Shown in pieces: positions 1 to 8,280 of a stretch of 64,000 nucleotides of DNA (positions are counted from its first letter, which is position 1; the number at the start of each line of letters is the position of its first letter). The DNA is from Cenarchaeum symbiont of Oopsacas minuta. Lineage in GTDB: Archaea > Thermoproteota > Nitrososphaeria > Nitrososphaerales > Nitrosopumilaceae. The stretch spans positions 459,429 through 523,428 of the forward strand of contig JAJIZT010000001.1 in the NCBI GenBank assembly GCA_029948415.1. The letters run 5' to 3'. The notes beneath the pieces were generated by a model. It ran no database searches, was not told the origin of the DNA, and saw nothing but the letters and a program-made list of their open reading frames with translations. The translations under genes and the position numbers were made by a program.

Positions 1-285
1 GAGCACCTGATCCCCTTTTGATACTCCATTTACGTCCATGCCAGTATCTTTTATGATTCCTGAAATCTCATGACCTGGTGTGATAGGGTACTTTACCCCA
101 CGATCTGTTACCTTCATGAATTCACCATCTCCCAAGTCATATCCACCTTCCCACAAATGCAGATCACTATGACATATGCCTACAGACTTTACACGTATCA
201 CAACCTCCGTACCAGTGGGTTTTTGATCATCTACCTCGGTAATCTCTAGAGGCTCTCCTGATTCGATTATACGTGCAGCCTTCAC
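1..285 (-). CDS. Zn-dependent alcohol dehydrogenase, N-terminal part (cut by window edge)
   Basis: The reading frame enters from the window edge and starts at a GTG at 285. The 95 visible residues form the GroES-like N-terminal domain of a medium-chain zinc alcohol dehydrogenase. The zinc/substrate segment GICHSDLHLWEGGYD is followed by a TPGHEISGII motif, whose His-Glu pair normally sits at the catalytic zinc. The Rossmann NAD(P) domain lies outside the window, so substrate and cofactor cannot be told. It is divergent from the gene at 378. The family call is firm; the specific reaction is not. Confidence 0.85.
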   Translation of the reverse strand, partial: MKAARIIESGEPLEITEVDDQKPTGTEVVIRVKSVGICHSDLHLWEGGYDLGDGEFMKVTDRGVKYPITPGHEISGIIKDTGMDVNGVSKGDQVL

Positions 286-377
286 GGGTAACAGCACCCA
301 CTTCAATAATATAAGTCAATTCTGACATTGATATCTTAACATTTCACTAAAATTATGCAAAATTGAATATACATAGT

Positions 378-1769
378 ATGAATGATTTTTTGACATCTAG
401 GTTCTCTCATTCATATGCCAAAATATACAATGGAATGCTTCAACACAACGGTGCGCAGTTTATATCAAAATACATCAAAGATGAATCAAAGACAACTCCC
501 GACAAATTCATAGAACTGTATGCAACTGAGCGTCCAACTGATCGTGTATATGATGCATTAAAAGAAGTATATGATGTACAACAGGCTGGATATGTGCAAC
601 TATTAGAACATTTGAAAAAAGAACCTGTATCGTTACAACTACGCGATGTTATGGCCGTAATTTTAAAAGTTGATGAAAACGAAAGATGGAAGGAAATGTT
701 TAATGCAAAAGGAACACAGTTTGATCTTTTACTTGCAATTCCATCGTTATCTAGAATTGTATCTGTTAGCACTTCAAAAATAAAATCAATGAAACAAAAT
801 ACATTGAAACCATTTGATATTTTGAACATCAAAATGTATGGATTTTATGAACATTTTAACAAACTACACGGTACTTCTCATAGAAGTGTTACAATGACAA
901 AACAAACCGCAATTGAAAGAATGAATACATTTGATTCATTAAAGTTTGCACTTCGAACTATTAAAGATGCAAAGAGACTTGCAAAATGTGCAAACATGCG
1001 ATTGCATTCATCGTTTAGTGGAAATGAATATGAACTCGGATTTTATTTTCTTTGTATCTGTAAGATCTCTAGCTTTGAATCATTTTCTGATTTGTATACC
1101 CCATCTAACTCTATGAAATTTTTGATAAATGATGAATCATCCAACATGCATGCAATAATGGATCCACAAGCATTATCTCTCTCCAACCAACTACTTGACG
1201 TTCCAGTTGGAATTGGTGCGTGTACAAGTGGAATAGCCGACAGAAGATTGAATAAATTTGGAGATTTTGTCGATATTGGTGGATATTTTCTACTCTCGTG
1301 TAGATGGCCTATGGGGCACACAATTCCAAAGATAATATGTGCGCTTCCACTTGGAGGGAAACTATCCCATGAAACACTTTATGTCGAAGCGTTGATGAAT
1401 ACAAGACGAAAATTAGAATACGAGAGACTGAATCTCTTGATAGGATCTGATACTATGGATATTCTCAAAAAGAGTGCAAATCTTACAATCGATCGCTCTA
1501 GTAAATGGGTTTACTACAAGGATTCAAAATGGGATGCAGATGCATTCTCTTTTCTAGTATCACGAGAATTTAAAAAACCAAAATTCTCAGAGATCTTAAA
1601 ATCAGGACTAGCTCAAACTACCATAAAAGAATGTCATAGACTCGTCCATCTGTATTTAAAGCACCATGAGCATGTCAAAAATCTATACATCACAGATGAT
1701 CCAAAGACAGAACTCTCTATTGCATATCCACCAATTATACACGATGCAAATGTAGGCGATCAAGGGTAA
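378..1769 (+). CDS. Conserved hypothetical protein, about 463 aa
   Basis: I do not recognise a family. The protein is soluble-looking, without signal peptide or membrane segment, and mixed alpha/beta in character. The middle has a glycine-rich stretch (VGIGACTSGIADRR) followed by an aromatic-rich segment, and the C-terminus is charged. I chose the ATG at 378; an in-frame TTG lies 15 bases upstream at 363. It precedes scpA by 67 bases on the same strand. In other archaea SMC often sits next to scpA, but this protein has no Walker A, hinge or coiled-coil arms, so it is not SMC. Function unknown. Confidence 0.7.
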   Translation: MNDFLTSRFSHSYAKIYNGMLQHNGAQFISKYIKDESKTTPDKFIELYATERPTDRVYDALKEVYDVQQAGYVQLLEHLKKEPVSLQLRDVMAVILKVDENERWKEMFNAKGTQFDLLLAIPSLSRIVSVSTSKIKSMKQNTLKPFDILNIKMYGFYEHFNKLHGTSHRSVTMTKQTAIERMNTFDSLKFALRTIKDAKRLAKCANMRLHSSFSGNEYELGFYFLCICKISSFESFSDLYTPSNSMKFLINDESSNMHAIMDPQALSLSNQLLDVPVGIGACTSGIADRRLNKFGDFVDIGGYFLLSCRWPMGHTIPKIICALPLGGKLSHETLYVEALMNTRRKLEYERLNLLIGSDTMDILKKSANLTIDRSSKWVYYKDSKWDADAFSFLVSREFKKPKFSEILKSGLAQTTIKECHRLVHLYLKHHEHVKNLYITDDPKTELSIAYPPIIHDANVGDQG

Positions 1770-1836
1770 TTCTGTTGACTATATGTGAAATAAAATTAAA
1801 TCCAACACACAATTAACACACGGTTTTGTATATTAT

Positions 1837-2505
1837 ATGATGAGTGAAGAAGAGAAAAAACAAGATCCACAGACGATATCTGAAGAGCCTGTAAATGTAC
1901 TCTTTAACACCTCGACGATTGCTAAAAAAGACGTTTGGGATATTGACATTGTGGGAATTTTAGAGTTACTGTTGCGAATATTGGGAAAATCTGGTAAAAA
2001 AGATCTACGTGTGGCTGGCATGGCTGCACTCTCGTCTTCGTTAATCTACCGAATGAAAGTAGAGAGCATATTTGCTCTACATAGAGCTGCAATGGAGAAA
2101 AAGACACCTCATATTAGAAATGATGTTGATATTCCAATTCTTGGAATACCATACAGGCATGAACCTACGTATCCAGTAACGCTTGATGAACTACTTGGAC
2201 TATTACAAAACCTGATTGGATCAATGGCAAACCCACGAGAACGTCGCATAAAATTCGATCCAGTTCAAGAACAACCTGATTTTCAAGAGTTTTTTATCAA
2301 TATAGAAAAATTGATGGAAAAATATGAAGATCTATTGATGGCAAAAATTCGTCCAATTGGAAGCATTTTGTTGAGTGAGATTACCGTAAACCTTGAACCA
2401 ATCGATGGCGTGCGATGTTTTTTTGCAGCACTCTTTATGGCGCGAGATCAAAAGGTGGTGATTACACAAGAAGCAGAAGACATACGAATTACACTTGAAA
2501 CATAG
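1837..2505 (+). CDS. scpA: Segregation and condensation protein A (kleisin)
   Basis: Archaeal ScpA-type kleisin, which bridges the SMC ATPase heads in chromosome organisation. After a charged N-terminus comes the conserved helix segment WDIDIVGILELLLRILGKSG, then KKDLRVAGMAALSSSLIYRMK, the usual SMC-neck-binding helices. The C-terminal region (about residues 170-222) has the winged-helix character of kleisin ends (SEITVNLEPIDGVRCFFAALF). Length of 222 aa fits the family. The ATG is doubled (MMSEEE), so the start could be three bases later. No smc or scpB is in the window, so the partners must lie elsewhere. Confidence 0.82.
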   Translation: MMSEEEKKQDPQTISEEPVNVLFNTSTIAKKDVWDIDIVGILELLLRILGKSGKKDLRVAGMAALSSSLIYRMKVESIFALHRAAMEKKTPHIRNDVDIPILGIPYRHEPTYPVTLDELLGLLQNLIGSMANPRERRIKFDPVQEQPDFQEFFINIEKLMEKYEDLLMAKIRPIGSILLSEITVNLEPIDGVRCFFAALFMARDQKVVITQEAEDIRITLET

Positions 2506-2517
2506 ACTTCATCTCAA

Positions 2518-3645
2518 TTATTCCATCGAGATCTCTTTGTATTCTAGTCTATCTTTTTTTAGAGATTCTTTTAGATCGTCGGGTATGGAAGGTGCAATAA
2601 GTATGAATCTTGATATCTTGGATCCTGTCTTGCGTTCATAATCAGATTTGTATCCTGCTAGCTGACGTTTGTCTTTTTTTGATGCTGATGGATACTTTAA
2701 CTCAATTCCAACTGGAGTTCCGTTTGCATCAGTACACAATAGATCTAGTCTCCCAGTATCTAATGAATACTCTGTAGTCTTTAACAATAGCCCATCCTCT
2801 ATGATGTGCACATTATTTTTTATGTAATTTTGATAATCTTTTTCTTTTATTACAGACCCGGAAAGTCTGTTTTGAAGCCAATCTGGATTATCTATATAGC
2901 TGTATATCCATTCCCATTCGGGATTGACATAGTATGCTGAGATCTCTTTTCTACTTGTAATTCCAGCATCGTGTAGTTTTTTTAGAAATTCTTTGGATGG
3001 TCCTATGGGTATGCCCGAAGATACAATAAGATCCGCCTCTGCATCAGGAGCTAGACCTCCTTTTAGCAGTTTTATAAGCTGACACTGCCAATTTATCACG
3101 CGAGTTTGAGTGCTATCAAATATGCCTGCTAGTGCACGCATTCTCTCTGCTGACTCATCAGATCCTATGATCTTTTCAAGTCTGCCTTTTAGAGAATCAA
3201 ATTCATCTCTAGTGACACCTTTACTCTTGATATGTTCGTCGGCAAATCTTTCAATCTCTTTTGATGCCATGTTGACCATCTCATCTCTTGCAGCGTTGAG
3301 CTCTTCTGTAGTAACACGTCTGATTGTAGATATACGATCTTCTACACTGTCTTTGAGAATCGTAAAGTCACCACATAGCTTTGTAACATCATCTCTTACA
3401 ATGCTTACTTCTGTACCACGAGGTATTGCGTCTCTGAATTTTTCAAGATCCGTTGAGACGTCTTCAAAGTCTTCTTGTAATCTTTCTACATCGAATTTTA
3501 TTTTTGGATCTTGCATAGCACTCTTTTTTACAGATCGAATCTGCACTGCGGCAATCATGGCAGATATGATGACTGCAATGACTACGGTTGAGCCTATTAT
3601 CGTTGTGCTATCCATAGATTGTAAAAAGATCAACCCAAACATCAT
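2518..3645 (-). CDS. Membrane-anchored coiled-coil protein with NucS/EndoMS-like nuclease domain
   Basis: Residues about 15-35 form a single hydrophobic helix. Residues 45-165 are charged and heptad-like (coiled coil), and a helical linker follows. From about 270 the sequence matches the C-terminal PD-(D/E)XK domain of NucS (DUF91): GRLDLL with D301, the ELK triplet at 315-317 after a short Asn-Gly turn, then a Gln at 328 (RQLAGY). These are the residues expected to bind metal and DNA. NucS/EndoMS is normally a soluble mismatch endonuclease with its own N-terminal DNA-binding domain. Here that domain is replaced by a transmembrane helix and coiled coil, which is unusual. It is convergent with scpA, 12 bases apart. 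Confidence 0.72.
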   Translation of the reverse strand: MMFGLIFLQSMDSTTIIGSTVVIAVIISAMIAAVQIRSVKKSAMQDPKIKFDVERLQEDFEDVSTDLEKFRDAIPRGTEVSIVRDDVTKLCGDFTILKDSVEDRISTIRRVTTEELNAARDEMVNMASKEIERFADEHIKSKGVTRDEFDSLKGRLEKIIGSDESAERMRALAGIFDSTQTRVINWQCQLIKLLKGGLAPDAEADLIVSSGIPIGPSKEFLKKLHDAGITSRKEISAYYVNPEWEWIYSYIDNPDWLQNRLSGSVIKEKDYQNYIKNNVHIIEDGLLLKTTEYSLDTGRLDLLCTDANGTPVGIELKYPSASKKDKRQLAGYKSDYERKTGSKISRFILIAPSIPDDLKESLKKDRLEYKEISME

Positions 3646-3664
3646 AATCTAAAGTATATTGTTC

Positions 3665-4429
3665 TCATGAATTTATAAAGGAATCGTCATCACCAAAGCG
3701 CGAATATTTTGATATAATATCTGACATGGGGGTACGTTTACCACCAACAATCTTGAGATCTACGCTTATCTTTTTGTCTACTATACTAATTATGTTGTAA
3801 GAGTTTACAAACAGTCCTCTAACGCGTTCAGATGTTGCAGTTCCAGCATTTACTATGGAGAGCCCTCCAAATTGCCATAGCCATGGTCTATGTTTGTGTC
3901 CACAGAGTACTGCATTTACATCTGTGTTTAGTATTGTCCGCAATGCGTCGCCTGCATCAGTTACAGTAGCTCTATCTGATCCAGTATTTGGTATTCCGAT
4001 TAGATGATGATGCATTGCGACAATCTTTACACGGTTTTTATATTTTTTCATAATTTTTTCAAGCCAAAGAGCTTGTCGATACCCAATCTCCCCATCATTC
4101 CTATCTGGTCTTGCAGTGCCAACAGTTACAACAACCACATCTCTACCAATCTCATTTACATGATCAAAGGGAAAATATTTTTTGAACAATAAATATCCAG
4201 TATTTCTGTAATCGTGATTACCACTCATTGTGATTAATTTTTTGGTTTTAAATCTTGAAATCAATCTTTTGCATTCTTCAAATTCTTTTATTAGACCTTC
4301 GTTTGTTAGATCCCCTGTTATGATGATGGCGTCAGGTTTTATTTTGTTCACTTCTTCTAACAAAACGTCAAATACATCTGGTTGAAACTGTGAACCAACA
4401 TGTATGTCTGAGAGATGAACTATGATCAT
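3665..4429 (-). CDS. Calcineurin-like metallophosphoesterase (Icc/CpdA type)
   Basis: All five metallophosphoesterase motifs are visible: LSDIHVG near the N-terminus (D8, H10), IITGDLT (about 40), SGNHDYR (about 70), the MHHH cluster (about 135) and the terminal GHKHRPW. These bind two metal ions in phosphodiesterases such as 3',5'-cyclic-nucleotide phosphodiesterases. I set the start at the ATG at 4429, giving MIIVHLSDIHVG, because the upstream in-frame extension has no family character. No signal peptide, so cytoplasmic. Substrate is unknown. It lies downstream of nothing in the same orientation and may be transcribed alone. Confidence 0.85.
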   Translation of the reverse strand: MIIVHLSDIHVGSQFQPDVFDVLLEEVNKIKPDAIIITGDLTNEGLIKEFEECKRLISRFKTKKLITMSGNHDYRNTGYLLFKKYFPFDHVNEIGRDVVVVTVGTARPDRNDGEIGYRQALWLEKIMKKYKNRVKIVAMHHHLIGIPNTGSDRATVTDAGDALRTILNTDVNAVLCGHKHRPWLWQFGGLSIVNAGTATSERVRGLFVNSYNIISIVDKKISVDLKIVGGKRTPMSDIISKYSRFGDDDSFINS

Positions 4430-4575
4430 ATCAATTAGTAGATGTTCTACACGAGTTAATAAATCCGCCCGCACTAGTATATGTAAACGGCCACGTACAT
4501 GATATTCATAAACACAAATCTTTTTTCAAAGAATGCATCTAACCGTTAAATATGCGCTATGAATTGTATACATGA

Positions 4576-5610
4576 ATGGGAAAAAAAGCCGTTGTAATAA
4601 AGGGAGATGGAATAGGCCCTGAAACTGTAAACTCTATGCTAAAGGTACTCTCTGACTGTGGTTTTTCTTCTGAGATAATAGAGCTCGAAGCTGGTTCTGA
4701 ACAGTGGGATAAAAATGGCAGAAAAGATCCAACGTACATACCTGATATTACGATGAATGCTTTGGAATCTTCTGATGCTTGCTTCAAGGGTCCAACTACC
4801 ACTATTCCATCTCAAAACGCTCCTCGTAGCGTGGCAGTAACTCTACGACAAAAGTTTGAGTTATACTCCAATATACGCCCATGCAAGACATTTGAACGTC
4901 TTACACCAAACCGTTCTCTTGATTGCGTATGTTTTCGTGAGGCAACTGAAGGGCTTTATTCTGGAGAAGAAGTGATGACTTCACCTGATTCTGCAATTGC
5001 CATACGAAAGATAACACGTAAAGGATGCAAAAGATTTGCACAGGCGTCGGCACATTGGGCTGAAGAGCATGATATGAAAAAAATGGTTGCAATAACAAAA
5101 CGTAACATACTAAAGATGACCGATGGAATATTTTTAGAAGAGATGCAAAAAGCCGCAGACACGGTACCTGGATTGAATCTCTCAGAAATTTACATAGATA
5201 ATATGGCACAGCAGATGATAGTGGCCACTGAACAATTTAACGGCGCAGTACTTGCAAGTACAAACCTCTTTATGGATATAATATCAGAGCTTGCATCTGG
5301 ATTGATAGGCTCTATAGGATTGATATATTCAGCAAACATGGGAGACAAGTTTGCAATGTTTGAAGCAGCACATGGAAGTGCTCCATCTTTAACAGGAAAA
5401 AATATCGCAAATCCCACCGCAACTATACTCTCTAGTGCATGGATGGCCGAATATCTTGGAGAAAAACATGTGCGTGATGCTATATTTGATGCTACATGGC
5501 AAATAATTAATGAAGGAAAATACGTTACATCGGATATTGGTGGAAATGCCACCACAACTCAGATGGCTAATGCAATATCAGATATTGCGTGCAAACATTT
5601 GAAAAAATAA
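4576..5610 (+). CDS. icd: Isocitrate dehydrogenase (isocitrate/isopropylmalate dehydrogenase family)
   Basis: A beta-decarboxylating dehydrogenase of 344 aa. It starts with KGDGIGPETV and carries the substrate segment SQNAPRSVAVTLRQKFELYSN (shortened here), the catalytic-tyrosine region TEGLYSGEE, and the nucleotide segment FEAAHGSAPSLTGKNIANP. Isopropylmalate dehydrogenase has a different substrate helix, so the TCA-cycle isocitrate enzyme is the better reading. Homoisocitrate or tartrate dehydrogenase cannot be fully excluded. A TATA-like GTTAAATAT lies near 4544, about 30 bases before the ATG, consistent with a leaderless transcript. It converges with the methyltransferase at 5613. Confidence 0.8.
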   Translation: MGKKAVVIKGDGIGPETVNSMLKVLSDCGFSSEIIELEAGSEQWDKNGRKDPTYIPDITMNALESSDACFKGPTTTIPSQNAPRSVAVTLRQKFELYSNIRPCKTFERLTPNRSLDCVCFREATEGLYSGEEVMTSPDSAIAIRKITRKGCKRFAQASAHWAEEHDMKKMVAITKRNILKMTDGIFLEEMQKAADTVPGLNLSEIYIDNMAQQMIVATEQFNGAVLASTNLFMDIISELASGLIGSIGLIYSANMGDKFAMFEAAHGSAPSLTGKNIANPTATILSSAWMAEYLGEKHVRDAIFDATWQIINEGKYVTSDIGGNATTTQMANAISDIACKHLKK

Positions 5611-5612
5611 AC

Positions 5613-6128
5613 CTAAACTGTACAGCATACGAGCAAGAGTTCTTCAAAAAAAAGTTTTTTTCTAAAAATAATCTCCGCCTTGGCACCACATTTTTGGACT
5701 TCTTTAAGTAATATTGTATAGTTTGAGAGCGATGATGTAACAAAATAAAATCTGCCTCCTTTTGCAAGGCGCGGTATGGCCGAATGTATTATCCTAGATG
5801 GAATCACCACGCCTTCTGGCCCACCGTCCGTTGCTATATCGTCTATTTCATCTGTTGCAAGATATGGCATATTACATACGATTACTTCAAAATTATTTCT
5901 TAGAGCCCCGGCTCCGTCACAACAGACAAGTTTTCCACTCCTACCACGCAAGACCTCCAAATTTATGTCAGTTCCAACTACTGTCTCAAATGTTCGTTCA
6001 AGAACTCGTGTTATGTATCCAGGACCTGTACCAATCTCTAGAGCTAGTAGACCCGATTCACCGCGTATTCCATCCTCTAGAAAATATGTATCCTCGGCAG
6101 GAAGATATGGTTTGTTTTTAGATGCCAT
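5613..6128 (-). CDS. HemK/PrmC-related class I methyltransferase
   Basis: Small (171 aa) SAM-dependent methyltransferase. Motif I is LEIGTGPGYITR, the acidic residue of motif II is in VVGTDINLEVL, and the catalytic motif is CNMPYLATDE. This is a variant of the NPPY motif typical of glutamine or adenine N-methyltransferases. The N-terminal PAEDTYFLED is typical of the Mtq2/HemK archaeal group, which methylates the Gln of the release-factor GGQ motif with Trm112. It is the last gene of the eL21 operon and overlaps rsmA by 11 bases. The target (aRF1) is inferred from family and context. Confidence 0.78.
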   Translation of the reverse strand: MASKNKPYLPAEDTYFLEDGIRGESGLLALEIGTGPGYITRVLERTFETVVGTDINLEVLRGRSGKLVCCDGAGALRNNFEVIVCNMPYLATDEIDDIATDGGPEGVVIPSRIIHSAIPRLAKGGRFYFVTSSLSNYTILLKEVQKCGAKAEIIFRKKLFFEELLLVCCTV

Positions 6129-6804
6129 CTAGAGCTCCAATGATCTCATCGCAACTCAAACTATCTAATCTTGCCTTGGACTTGAATCTATCAAATTTTG
6201 GTATATTGGAGAGTGTTTTTCGTCTATATGAGAATATTTTGTTCACCTCTTGTATAATTTTAAGCGATACGATGCGTTTTTGTTTTATACGTAGTATAAC
6301 CGATTCAACAGCTGGAATAGGATAAAAATTGTTTTTTGATACTGGTGCTATTCTCTCTATGTCAAATCCACAATAAGCTAGTACAGAGATTGCTTTTCTT
6401 TGTTTTCCAGTATATGAAAAAAGTTTTTGAGCAAATTCTTCTTGTACCATTATTACAGCTCTAGAAAATTTCCGTTGCATCAACCACTCTATGGCTCGTC
6501 TACTTTGTGAATAAGGTAAACTTGATACAAATACATCAAACTGTTCTTGTGATTTGAATCCATCTCCACATATGACTTTGATATTCGAGTATTTTTTAAG
6601 AATGACTATAGCATCCGCATACATCTGCCGGTCAGTCTCATATGTAATTACATTTTTGCCTCCAAGTAATGGTGTAAGTGCACAGTGACCAGTACCAATC
6701 TCCAAAATATTGTCTTTGGATCTAATCTCTGCAGCTTTTACCATTAGATTTGCAATCTCTGAAGATCTTAGAAAATGCCTTCCTGTATATTGTCTTTGAT
6801 TCAT
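6118..6804 (-). CDS. rsmA: 16S rRNA adenine dimethyltransferase (KsgA/Dim1)
   Basis: It dimethylates the two adjacent adenines near the 3' end of 16S rRNA. Visible marks are the N-terminal QYTGRHFLRS, motif I LEIGTGHCALTPLL, motif IV SSLPYSQSR (NLPY variant), the VQEEFAQKL segment and the C-terminal helical domain with FSYRRKTLSN. At 228 aa it is a little short for the family but both domains are there. It overlaps its upstream neighbour by four bases (stop/start) and its downstream neighbour by 11, so translational coupling is likely. Confidence 0.88.
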   Translation of the reverse strand: MNQRQYTGRHFLRSSEIANLMVKAAEIRSKDNILEIGTGHCALTPLLGGKNVITYETDRQMYADAIVILKKYSNIKVICGDGFKSQEQFDVFVSSLPYSQSRRAIEWLMQRKFSRAVIMVQEEFAQKLFSYTGKQRKAISVLAYCGFDIERIAPVSKNNFYPIPAVESVILRIKQKRIVSLKIIQEVNKIFSYRRKTLSNIPKFDRFKSKARLDSLSCDEIIGALDGI

Positions 6805-7367
6805 TTTTTTACAAACAAATTCATACTAGCATTCTCTTCAAGCTCATCTTGAATACGTCTGGCTATATTTTTCACAATATCGGAACACCCTGTTCTTTTT
6901 TCAATGTCATCAAAATTCTCAAATTTCTCAACCTCTCTCTCCTCTATAACGTTCTTGGTTAGTTTCTTTCCAATACCTGGTATCATCTCTAGCGCGTTTA
7001 TGCGATAGGTTATGGGACCTGCAGTATTGATGAAATGAACAAATTTTTCTTCAGTATCTACAACCAAAGATTCTAGTATACTAGATATCTCATTTGTCGC
7101 ATTTATGTTGATATTTTTATACGATATTCTTCCTAATACCGATTCTATTTTTGTACGGTCTTTTACATTAATTGATATCTTTGAACCAATTTCAAAGATT
7201 GCATCATCTTCAATTAAAATTTCGAGCACGTTTAAGAATCGTTGTCCTAACCCATAAAGAATATCTCCATACTTGTTTTTAATGGTGGTCGTTCGTGTAC
7301 GCCTTTTAATTCCAAGTACATATACAAATTCCTCATATTTTTTGTTTGATGCGTCCTGAGAAGACAA
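6801..7367 (-). CDS. DUF655 family protein with helix-hairpin-helix domain
   Basis: Archaeal DUF655 protein. It starts with a small beta-rich domain containing EEFVYVLGIKRRTRTTTI, followed by an OB-like middle and a C-terminal HhH motif (ALEMIPGIGKKLTKNVIEERE) that suggests RNA or DNA binding. I placed the start at a TTG at 7367 because AAAGGAG sits a few bases before it and the family usually begins just ahead of the YEE motif. An in-frame ATG at 7451 would overlap rpoF by 67 bases. It lies between rpoF and rsmA, an order conserved in archaea, which suggests a role near transcription or ribosome assembly. Confidence 0.78.
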   Translation of the reverse strand: MSSQDASNKKYEEFVYVLGIKRRTRTTTIKNKYGDILYGLGQRFLNVLEILIEDDAIFEIGSKISINVKDRTKIESVLGRISYKNININATNEISSILESLVVDTEEKFVHFINTAGPITYRINALEMIPGIGKKLTKNVIEEREVEKFENFDDIEKRTGCSDIVKNIARRIQDELEENASMNLFVKK

Positions 7368-7384
7368 GACGAACTCCTTTACTC

Positions 7385-7711
7385 CTATGATTTTCCCTTT
7401 ATAATGGCAAGCATTTTGTCTAGTGTCTCTGCTAGTATGAGCTTTTTCCATCCAAATGTAAATGCACGGAGTTCTGCCAAAGTGCTTGGTCCAATGTTTA
7501 CAATTTCTGCAGATTCTTCTTCAGTAAGTTTACATTCTTTTACGAGACGCTGTCTTATTTTTTTTGCATCAGCTGGTTCTAATACCGAAAACTTTGTGAC
7601 GTAATCAAATGTCCAACGTTGAAACTGATCCATGTCATCTATGTTACTCTTTGATAATATTCCCTTTACTTCGGATATTGATATGGGTTGTTTTTTCTTG
7701 ATCTCTTCCAT
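7385..7711 (-). CDS. rpo4: DNA-directed RNA polymerase subunit Rpo4 (Rpb4/RpoF)
   Basis: Rpb4-type subunit that forms the polymerase stalk with Rpo7 and helps open-complex formation and transcript binding. The 108 residues include the helical HRDC-like core: SEVKGILSKS, FDYVTKFSVL, LVKECKLTEEESAEIVNIGP and ELRAFTFGWKKL. The ATG at 7711 sits two bases inside the end of the upstream eL21 stop region, so the genes are tightly coupled. An in-frame TTG four codons upstream is less likely. Rpo7 is not nearby. Confidence 0.88.
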   Translation of the reverse strand: MEEIKKKQPISISEVKGILSKSNIDDMDQFQRWTFDYVTKFSVLEPADAKKIRQRLVKECKLTEEESAEIVNIGPSTLAELRAFTFGWKKLILAETLDKMLAIIKGKS

Positions 7712-7712
7712 A

Positions 7713-8012
7713 TTATACACCAAAGGGTTTTACATGATCAAACCTTGTAATGAGGGTTTTACTTTTGTTTCCAAGTTTTATGTCTAGCGTTAATGTTCTT
7801 CTATCGACATTTGTAATAATTCCAACTTTTCCATGATATCTTCTATGTGGTAAACCTTTGTGCTGTCTTGGATCTATTATCACGAGTGCACGATCTCCTT
7901 CAGCATACTTTCGTAGTAAAAATGAGACACCTCTTGGAGCCTTTTTTGTCATAATTGATCTTGATTTATGTCTGAATCCATGTGAACGACCTGATGGCTT
8001 TTTTGTTGTCAT
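7713..8012 (-). CDS. rpl21e: 50S ribosomal protein eL21
   Basis: At 99 aa it has the normal length for archaeal L21e. It is basic, with the family segments GRSHGFRHKSR, IDPRQHKGLPHRRYHGK and VGIITNVDRR. It is the first gene of the operon eL21-rpo4-DUF655-rsmA-HemK. A TATA-like TATTAAAAT on the minus strand (8046-8038) lies 26-34 bases before the ATG. A mobile element copy (8063-8143) ends just 16 bases upstream of that TATA box, so the promoter region of this ribosomal operon has been invaded. Confidence 0.93.
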   Translation of the reverse strand: MTTKKPSGRSHGFRHKSRSIMTKKAPRGVSFLLRKYAEGDRALVIIDPRQHKGLPHRRYHGKVGIITNVDRRTLTLDIKLGNKSKTLITRFDHVKPFGV

Positions 8013-8037
8013 AGCGATCGTTAGATCGTATGCCCTT

Positions 8038-8046
8038 ATTTTAATA
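8038..8046 (-). promoter_or_regulatory. TATA box of the eL21 operon
   Basis: TATTAAAAT read on the minus strand, 26-34 bases before the eL21 ATG. This is the spacing expected for a leaderless or near-leaderless archaeal transcript. Prediction from sequence only. Confidence 0.5.
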
Positions 8047-8062
8047 CTTGTTGAAAATTATA

Positions 8063-8143
8063 GTATGAGGTCACGTCCCTGCCTATAATTATCAAGAAAG
8101 TTCTAGATTTCCGCACAAAATTACAGAGTAGCTGACCTTGTAC
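8063..8143. mobile_element. MITE-like element, copy 1 (81 bp)
   Basis: Starts GTATGAGGTCA. Its right end TGACCTTGTAC is a slightly decayed inverted copy, with two mismatches in 11. The interior (CGTCCCTGCCTATAATTATC, then AAGAAAGTT) is shared with the copies at 9617 and 31459. It is flanked by an exact 8-bp direct repeat AAATTATA (8055-8062 and 8144-8151), the footprint of transposition. It has no coding capacity, so it is non-autonomous; the transposase is not in the window. It lies upstream of the eL21 promoter. Confidence 0.85.
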
Positions 8144-8280
8144 AAATTATACATATACTAACATGTTTATCACTATTTTTGACACAATTACGGAATTTCA
8201 AAGACGGAATTTGCTGTATGTAAAGCTGTACATATCATAAAGTTGGGATCTGAAAAAAAATAAAAAAATGAAAAATATGT

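Noticed and set aside
363-377. TTG start of the first hypothetical gene
   Set aside because: An ATG follows five codons later at 378 and there is no signal favouring the TTG.
3110-3652. 180-codon open frame opposite the NucS-like gene
   Set aside because: Ser/Leu/Ile-rich antisense shadow of the coiled-coil region, with no motif of its own.
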